From NCBI RefSeq assembly GCF_902804485.1, contig NZ_CADCST010000036.1:1-44755 (forward strand): 44,755 bases of DNA, given 5' to 3'. Numbering within the stretch: the stretch's first letter is position 1; each line of letters opens with the position of its first letter. A program made the position numbers and the translations under genes. The stretch comes from Flavobacterium collinsii (GTDB lineage Bacteria; Bacteroidota; Bacteroidia; Flavobacteriales; Flavobacteriaceae). The notes beneath the pieces are model-generated. The model saw only the letters and a list, made by a program, of their open reading frames with translations. It searched no databases and was not told where the DNA came from. Below, piece by piece: positions 17,721-25,100 of this stretch.

Positions 17721-20700
17721 TTAAATTTCTCCTATTTCCATGGTTTGTAATTCTTGCTGTAGTTTCAAATGTTCGATTTGTACTTTTGCGGCAGTATCTT
17801 TTAAAGTGGTTCCAAACAAGGCTCTTAGTGATAATTGCACCTCAAATTGTTTCTTTACTTCTGCGAGAAAACGTGTTGCCGACAAGCTGTCGCCTCCAAT
17901 TTCAAAGAACACATCGTTTCTGCCTATGGCTTCTAATGCCAGTAAATCTTTCCAGATGCCGGCAATAGCTTCTTCCATTTCGCCGATTGGTTTTTCGAAG
18001 TCTTGTGTACTTTTTCGAATATCGGCTTCAATTATAGTTTTGATGAGTTCTGTAAACGATTTTCGATCTACTTTTCCATTAGCACTCAACGGAATCCAGG
18101 GAAGGATAGTCAGTTTTTCCGGCATCATATGGGGTGGCAGCAATGCCTGAATGTGAGAGAGTACCATACTTTCTTTCAATTGATGGCGATTTTCGGGACT
18201 ACGGGTATCGTATAATAGTGTAGAAGAATCGGGAATGACTTCAGCATAAACTTCGGTTAAACCTGTCTTTAGAAAATAGTTTCGCCATGATTTTTCGTTT
18301 AACATAGGACTGAATACTGCGCTGCGCTGCGGATTGAAGTGTTGAAATCCACGATCAATTACTCCGGAACTAATTAGTGCCGCCGGCATCAACAGTTCGG
18401 CTTCCAATGCTAAAAGACGTCCCCCGTTATTTAATAACAGGCTGCTTATAAACAGACCCTGATTGGGTTCGGGAAAACGGTGCAAGGTGTTGATACTAAC
18501 TACAAAATCAAAAAGGTACCAATATTCTTCAGGGACCTGATTGTTTTTTAGTTCAATTCCGTTTACCTGATAACCTGCTTTTGAGAGTCGTTCCGTAAAA
18601 CTACGAACCATGGCACGGCCTTCATCGATTACAGAAAATTCAATTTCAGGATGCTGAATGGCCTGAAGCAGTTTTTCTGTTAAGACGCCTGTGCGACCAC
18701 CAAGGATGGCTATTTTTATTGGTTTTTTAGAGAGCGGAAACGCCTCATTGATTTTTTCGGCAATACGTTCGATTCCTTTCAGAGTGCCTTTGTCGTGTGT
18801 ACTTAATATTTCCGGGGATAATAGTGCATCATCCAATAAAGAAACAGAGGGAACCGTATTGGACAGAATTTGACGAAGTAACGGTTTACGGTCGCTTAAT
18901 TTTTCTTTGAAAGAGTTAAAGAAGTCATCAGTAGTAGCAATCGGGTTATATTCGGTAAGGTAGGAAAGTTGACCGTCGTTTAGTGTTAAAATATTTTCTG
19001 TATATAACCAATTGAGCCACATCTCGATCACTGAAGTTTGCTCAGGAGCAATGTTCATCTCTGTAATAAGTTGCGTTTGCAATTGTTTTAGTTGAAATGG
19101 CAACGGTTGACTGGCAGACGGATGAATTGAAGTACTTGCAATGTGTTTTTGAGTATGTTGGGATAAATCCAATAATTCGTATAGAAAAGCAGCTACTATT
19201 TGTTTTTGAAGTTCGTATTCTTCTTGGGCAGCAGGAGAGGTCGTTGTGAGTAATAAGGAATCATCAATACGATTGTTGGAAAAGACTTTTTCGCCAACGA
19301 TTCCCGCAACCAAATGCGCAGATTGGTTGATGGAAAGGACTATGGCGGTAGTCTGTGCCACTCCGGGGAAAGTTTTAAGGGCAGCTTCTATTTCGCCCAA
19401 TTCGATTCTGAAACCATTTACTTTTACCTGATGATCGACGCGACCTAAAAATTCCAGATTGCCGTCCGGCCAATAACGTCCGAGATCACCTGTACGGTAC
19501 CATCTTTCGTCATTGGCGGTAACAAATCGACTATGGGTAAGTTCTTTGTTGTTGGTATAGCCGGTGGCAACACCTTTTCCTCCAATCCATAATTCGCCGA
19601 TAACTTCATCGGGACAGTCCATACCCATGTGGTTCACCACGCGGTATTTTTGGTTGGAAAGTGGTTTTCCGTACGGAATTGATTTCCAGTCTTTTTTTAT
19701 TTCTTCTACCGGAAAAAAATTAGACCAGATTGATGCTTCAGTTGCTCCTCCTAAGGCGATGAGTTGACAGTTGGGAGATTTGTCTCTCATTCTGTGTTTC
19801 AAATCCAATCCCACCCAATCTCCTGAGACCAAAATCAAACGAAGGCTCGACAGATCATTTTCTGCCGATGAGGTGACAAGCAGCATATCAAAAAGTGCCG
19901 GAACTGAATTCCAAAGGGTCACTTTGTATTTTTCGACCAGATGAAGCCAAAGAGAAGCTTCTTTTCGGTCTTCTTCCCGAATTAAAACCAATGATCCGCC
20001 TACCGCCAGGAGCCCGAAAATATCGTAAACCGACAGGTCAAAATCCAAAGCAGACAGGGCTAAAGCTTTGTCTGAGGAGCTTATTTTAAATTTGGTGTTT
20101 ATGTCCTGAATCGTATTCCAGGCCGCGGCATGGGTAATTTCAACCCCTTTGGGTTCACCGGTAGATCCCGAAGTAAAAATGATATAAGCCAGCTGCTCAA
20201 CATCTGAATTTACAGGGGCATCCAGCGGTTTGACTTCGGTTATTTCATCGAGGTTTATAAGGGCAATATTTTGTTCTTGTGCTAAATCTTTGAGATGGGG
20301 AGAATTTAAAAGTGTCAAAGTATCTGTTACAATAAATTGTACGCCGGCTTTTTTAAAGATTTTTTCCTGACGTCCTGAGGGCTGTTCTATACCTATAGGA
20401 ATATAGAGTGAGCCACTTCCTAAAATCCCCATAACGGCAACAATCTGAGACGTACCTTTGGGCAATACAATCGCAGCACGGCTTCCTTGTTCGGCTCCTT
20501 TGTTAACCAAAACGGAGGATAATTTTAAGGCAGCATTTGCCAGTTCTCCATAACGCATGTGGAAGGATTCATTACTCTCCTGATAGAGTGCAATATCCTG
20601 AGGGTGTTTTTGGGCATGCTGAAAAAAGGCCTGATGTATAAGTTGCGGCTCAATAAGCGTTGTGGTCTGATTTACTTCTTCTCTGACTTTTCTTTCCTGC

Positions 20701-21299
20701 TCTGTTAAAAGATCCGGAATTGTTTGTTGCAGATTTTCTTTTGATGCCCAGTGTAGCAAACGTTCCTGTGTTTCAGCCAAAGATTTAACTCTTTTCTCGC
20801 TTAAAAATTCGGGGTTAACCTGCCAGTTGATTTGTACGGTCTCAGCAACCAGTATCGTGATAAGGATTGCAGGTGTGACTTCGGGGATTTTAAATTCGGG
20901 GGAGCCGTCCTGATATATTAGTAAAAAATTACTGTTAGCTGATGGTATAGTTTTGCCTGTATTGCCTGTAATGGAATTTTGTAAGTCCGTACAGAGGCTT
21001 AAAAAATCGTGGTCGTGTTTGGTGTTTTCCGAAAACGAATGGAGTAGGATCGGGCAGGAATCTTTTGTATTAAAAAGCGTAATCTGTTCCCCCTCTTCCT
21101 GATCAGTCAGATCCAGACAGGTCCTTAAAGCAAGTAAGGCAGTGAGTGTTAATACGATCTCAAGTGTTTGGTTTTGTTGATTCAATTGCTCTTGCAGTGC
21201 TTTATATTGGACAGTAGTGAGCTGAATTTTTTCTACATAGCAATCACCATCAGGAATGATTTGCGATGTTGTGGTATTATGAAGTAAATCAGTTGTCAT
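17721..21299 (-). CDS. NRPS: partial C-A(Cys) with embedded MT/epimerase-like domain-PCP
   Basis: The 1192-residue protein starts with about 190 residues that resemble only the C-terminal lobe of a condensation domain; no HHxxxDG or DxxxxDxxS motif is present. The A domain (about 220-650 plus the end at 1050-1085) has FTSGSTGEPKG, FDLSVYDIFG and GGATEASIWSN; its code D L Y N L S L I W K is exactly the known cysteine code. Between A8 and A10 lies an inserted methyltransferase-fold domain (about 690-1030), with a nucleotide loop ILGGRTG in place of the usual E-x-G-x-G-x-G and SINTLHRF later. PchE and HMWP2 have epimerases, and PchF an N-methyltransferase, at this spot. The PCP serine is 1138 (IGGDSL). 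Cyclization must be supplied by the Cy domain at the end of the preceding NRPS. Confidence 0.9.
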   Translation of the reverse strand: MTTDLLHNTTTSQIIPDGDCYVEKIQLTTVQYKALQEQLNQQNQTLEIVLTLTALLALRTCLDLTDQEEGEQITLFNTKDSCPILLHSFSENTKHDHDFLSLCTDLQNSITGNTGKTIPSANSNFLLIYQDGSPEFKIPEVTPAILITILVAETVQINWQVNPEFLSEKRVKSLAETQERLLHWASKENLQQTIPDLLTEQERKVREEVNQTTTLIEPQLIHQAFFQHAQKHPQDIALYQESNESFHMRYGELANAALKLSSVLVNKGAEQGSRAAIVLPKGTSQIVAVMGILGSGSLYIPIGIEQPSGRQEKIFKKAGVQFIVTDTLTLLNSPHLKDLAQEQNIALINLDEITEVKPLDAPVNSDVEQLAYIIFTSGSTGEPKGVEITHAAAWNTIQDINTKFKISSSDKALALSALDFDLSVYDIFGLLAVGGSLVLIREEDRKEASLWLHLVEKYKVTLWNSVPALFDMLLVTSSAENDLSSLRLILVSGDWVGLDLKHRMRDKSPNCQLIALGGATEASIWSNFFPVEEIKKDWKSIPYGKPLSNQKYRVVNHMGMDCPDEVIGELWIGGKGVATGYTNNKELTHSRFVTANDERWYRTGDLGRYWPDGNLEFLGRVDHQVKVNGFRIELGEIEAALKTFPGVAQTTAIVLSINQSAHLVAGIVGEKVFSNNRIDDSLLLTTTSPAAQEEYELQKQIVAAFLYELLDLSQHTQKHIASTSIHPSASQPLPFQLKQLQTQLITEMNIAPEQTSVIEMWLNWLYTENILTLNDGQLSYLTEYNPIATTDDFFNSFKEKLSDRKPLLRQILSNTVPSVSLLDDALLSPEILSTHDKGTLKGIERIAEKINEAFPLSKKPIKIAILGGRTGVLTEKLLQAIQHPEIEFSVIDEGRAMVRSFTERLSKAGYQVNGIELKNNQVPEEYWYLFDFVVSINTLHRFPEPNQGLFISSLLLNNGGRLLALEAELLMPAALISSGVIDRGFQHFNPQRSAVFSPMLNEKSWRNYFLKTGLTEVYAEVIPDSSTLLYDTRSPENRHQLKESMVLSHIQALLPPHMMPEKLTILPWIPLSANGKVDRKSFTELIKTIIEADIRKSTQDFEKPIGEMEEAIAGIWKDLLALEAIGRNDVFFEIGGDSLSATRFLAEVKKQFEVQLSLRALFGTTLKDTAAKVQIEHLKLQQELQTMEIGEI

Positions 21300-21309
21300 T
21301 AGAGATAGA

Positions 21310-22110
21310 TTAGATGAGTGACTTTTTTGTTTTTAAAATAGTATGAATCAGAAAATTAAGATAGGTGTCACCTAAGGATTTAATAAAAAAGTGATCGCCT
21401 TCAAATTCTGTAATCGTAAAGGTTGCTGTGGTCACTTCTTTCCAGTATGCTACTATTGTTTTATTGGCATCATCCTGAGTACCGCAATGGGCTTCGATCG
21501 GAATCTGAAGTTTTTGCCCCGTATATTTAAAGGATTCATGGGTACGTAAATCTCCGCGCAATTGCGAAAGGGTAAACTGTAACATCTCCGGATGGCTTAA
21601 AACGGCTTCGGGAGTGCCTCCCATTTTTTTAATTTCTGCAATAATTTCAAGATCAGTACTGACACTGCTTAGCGGATTGGGGTCTTTCATGTGAGGAGCA
21701 TGACGGCCTGCTACAATAAGTTTTTCAGGTAAAGGAAATCCTCTTTGTTGCAGGGTATGTGCTACCTGAAATGCCACTACAGCACCAAAACTGTGCCCGT
21801 ATAAAATGTAAGGCTGATGTACTACCGTTGAAAATGCTGTTATGAAAGCCTCTGTCAGTTCGTTGATTGATGCGGCAGTTGGTACCGTAATATGATTGCC
21901 GCGTCCGGGAATTTCGATTGGAATGAAATCTATATCGTCTACATTTTTCGTAGCGGTGCACCAACCTCTGTACAAACTGGCACTGCTGCCGGCCGAAGGA
22001 AAACAAAACACCTGAATGCATTCTTCTGAAGGCGGTATTGAATTGTTTTTTTCCTTTTCCTCCTTCATTTTTTTGTGATTAAAGGGAAACCATTTTTGTA
22101 GTGTATCCAT
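21310..22110 (-). CDS. Type II thioesterase (YbtT/PchC/GrsT-like)
   Basis: A 266-residue stand-alone alpha/beta hydrolase: FCFPSAGSSASLYRGW at the oxyanion strand, YGHSFGA with nucleophile Ser107, and FEGDHFF with the catalytic histidine near the end. Such enzymes remove wrongly loaded or stalled acyl groups from carrier proteins and raise the yield of NRPS/PKS lines. YbtT and PchC do this in the yersiniabactin and pyochelin pathways. It lies between two NRPS genes with gaps of about 10 and 25 bases. The first Met gives a polar 30-residue extension; a start at Met15 is also possible. Confidence 0.92.
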   Translation of the reverse strand: MDTLQKWFPFNHKKMKEEKEKNNSIPPSEECIQVFCFPSAGSSASLYRGWCTATKNVDDIDFIPIEIPGRGNHITVPTAASINELTEAFITAFSTVVHQPYILYGHSFGAVVAFQVAHTLQQRGFPLPEKLIVAGRHAPHMKDPNPLSSVSTDLEIIAEIKKMGGTPEAVLSHPEMLQFTLSQLRGDLRTHESFKYTGQKLQIPIEAHCGTQDDANKTIVAYWKEVTTATFTITEFEGDHFFIKSLGDTYLNFLIHTILKTKKSLI

Positions 22111-22134
22111 GTCTTTTTAATCTATATTGAGTTG

Positions 22135-25100
22135 CTAAAATTGATTTATAAGTGTTGTTGAATGGAGTTGAATTTCCCAGGTTTCTGCCTGTACCGTTTG
22201 ATGTACCCAGGATTTATACAGGGCTACTATTTCTTCAAGTTGTTGCAGATCAAAAGCCTCTTCTACCACATCTAAATTGATCAGATATTCATCACCTCTG
22301 CGGTATATTTGATGATCGATTACGACTTGCGGCGTCTGGCTCACGGCATAGACTTCTTTGACTCCTTTTGGGAAGAAGTTGTTTTCAATATCGGCGGACT
22401 CACTGCTTAACAAACTGGTGTACACTACCGGCATGACTGCTTTTCCGGGATTGTTTTTGTTTAAAGTACGCAAGATTTCCAATCCGTTTTTGGCTCTGTG
22501 TTCGACCGCCTGCCATATTTGTTCTTGTATAGCATTGGCTTCCTTTAAGAAGGTTGCATCGTCGTGCGGGAAATACGAAATTAAAGCCACATTGGTAAAG
22601 TCTCCCATGACCTCGTTTACATCGGGATGCAGGCTTAAACGATTGAAAAGCGTCATGTTTAAAGTGAGTGCTTTTCCTCCGCTCCAGTGGGATAACAGTT
22701 TTGAAAAAAGGGTTGCAAATACGGCTGTGGCACTGAGCTTGTAATGTCCGGCTTTTGTATTTAAAATCGCAATGGCCTCATCTGACACCGCAAAGGTGTA
22801 CCTTTTGAATTGTGGCTGTTCAATTTCAGAAAGTGGTTTTTTAAACGGTAAGGAAGGTCCCGCAGGCATATCCTTAAGTTTGGAATTCCAGTAGGTTTCC
22901 GCTTTTTGAATAAATTGCGTATGTTCCAGATGCCATGCCTTTTCATGAGCGATGTACTGTTTGAAAGTGTAATTTGGTTTTTTTACGTCCTGATCCTGAT
23001 AGGCTTTAATAATTTCCCGCATCAATAGATCGGCACTCCAGGCATCAAGCAAAAGTAAATCGACACTAAGATGTAAAATAGTCTCGGCAGTATTGACCTG
23101 GCTGACTTCAAAGTGAAACATTGGCCATTGCCCTAAAGGATATTTGTGATGCGAACGTTGCGCTCTTATTTTTTGAGGATTTTCATCTGAAATTTTAATG
23201 GTATAATGGGGTTGTCCCGGTAAAACCCGTTGTGTACCATCTTCGTAAATGACCGTACGTAGTGCATCGTGCAGCTTAATGATATGATTGACTACTTTTT
23301 CTAATTTCGCTACATCCAGTTGTGGCCATTTTAGTTCACTGTAATAATGGGATCCGACATTTCCCAACTCAAAGTTGTTGTCCCTGCCCATTAAAAAGGC
23401 AGCTTGTATGGGAGTCAGATCAAATCGTTCGTGTTGTTTTTGATGTTTCTTATACGTTTCGGATTGTAAATAAGCGATTAAGTAAACTTTATTAGATTTT
23501 AAGTTTTCAAGCAGTTCATTGTCGAGTGCTCCTCCTGGCGCTTTAAATTTAAGTTTACCTTCTTCTACCCAAAGCTGTACTTCTTTTTGATCGCATTCGG
23601 CTACTAAGGAATTGAGAATGTAGGTCTGTTTTTGCCATTCCAGAGCTTCACGCGTTGTTTGCATAGCCGCTTTTTCCGATTGAAAATCGATAGCGCCGGC
23701 GATGAGTGTATGAATGTAGAAATGCTGTATAGAAAGGTCTAGATTGGCTCTGATTTGTTCGAAATCATATCCTCCCAACTGACAGGAACCTATATTGTAA
23801 TGTGCACCGTCTGACTCCAATAATTGCGAAATAAGGCCACCTTCGAGCAGGCAGAATTTAAATGATTCTTTCTGATAAACAGGATAAACAGCCTCCATGT
23901 CTGCCATCATATGGACCGCAAAAGCGCCTTGTTCCAACCACTCATGATTAAAGTTGAGTTGAGTTGGTGATATCGTATTTTCATTGGAAAGAAGTACAAG
24001 TTCCTGGCTGTAAGGGTCAAAGTAATAATAACCTTCTTCTACATTTTCTACTTTGTTTTTTAAAACAGTCAGGTAAATCTGCACGGGATATATACCACCG
24101 GAAGAAGCATAATTGAACCGTTGATTTTGATCCAGGGCCTGAGCAGAGCAAAGATTTAAATAACCTTTGAATTCTTCAAACGAAACTGGCTTGTCGAGGA
24201 AATTACGGTAACTTTTTCGCCACTGACCGGGTAAATCAGGTGTTTTTGTTTCAGCCAGTGAAATTCGGTTGTTGGAAACGAGATCGCTGCGTTTTGCGAT
24301 ACGACTTTTTTTGTACGCTTGTCTGTCGTCTAGTTTGTCAATGAATTTTAGTCCGTTGAGGTACTTCATTTGTTCCGGTGTGTAAAGCAGAAACTGAGGC
24401 GGAATCGCCTGTATGTTGCCGGAAACTGTTTGAGCGTTGGCAGCCTCAATTTCTTCAAAACGGATGTCTTTTTCTTCATAGTAAGCAATAAGTTCTGTTG
24501 CTGAATCCAGTCTCACCATGTCACCTACTGCGGGACGATCCAGAAAAGAGGTTTCCAATTGATTGGCAAGACGAATAATATCGATAGAAGAAATTCCTAA
24601 CTCACTAAACTGATCCTGTTCGTTTAAATCGGGTAAGTTAAATACTTCGCGAACGACTTTTAATACGGGATGTACAACACTATATTGCTTTTTGCCGTTT
24701 TTTATTTCTTTTTTAGCAGCAGATGTTTCCGAATTGGGTACTGTTTTTTGAGTCGCCTGTTGGATAAGTTTGTTTCGGTCAATTTTTCCATTAGGGGTGA
24801 CCGGATAACTTTCCAGAGGAATAATGTTGTCCGGAATAATATACGGTGGGAGATATTCTGCCAACTGTTTTTTAAGAGCCGATTCCGAAAAAGTGGCAAC
24901 AGTTGCTTTCACATAAGCCACCAGTTTTTTGTTGGCTGCTTTTTCTCCAATAGGAAGAATAACAGGATCTAAATTGGGATCGCATTTTTGAAAGGCCAAT
25001 TGGATTTCGGCAATTTCAATACGATAACCATTGATTTTTAGTTGATCGTCTTTTCGACCTAAAAATTCTATAATTCCTTCTTCAATATATTGGCCGTAAT

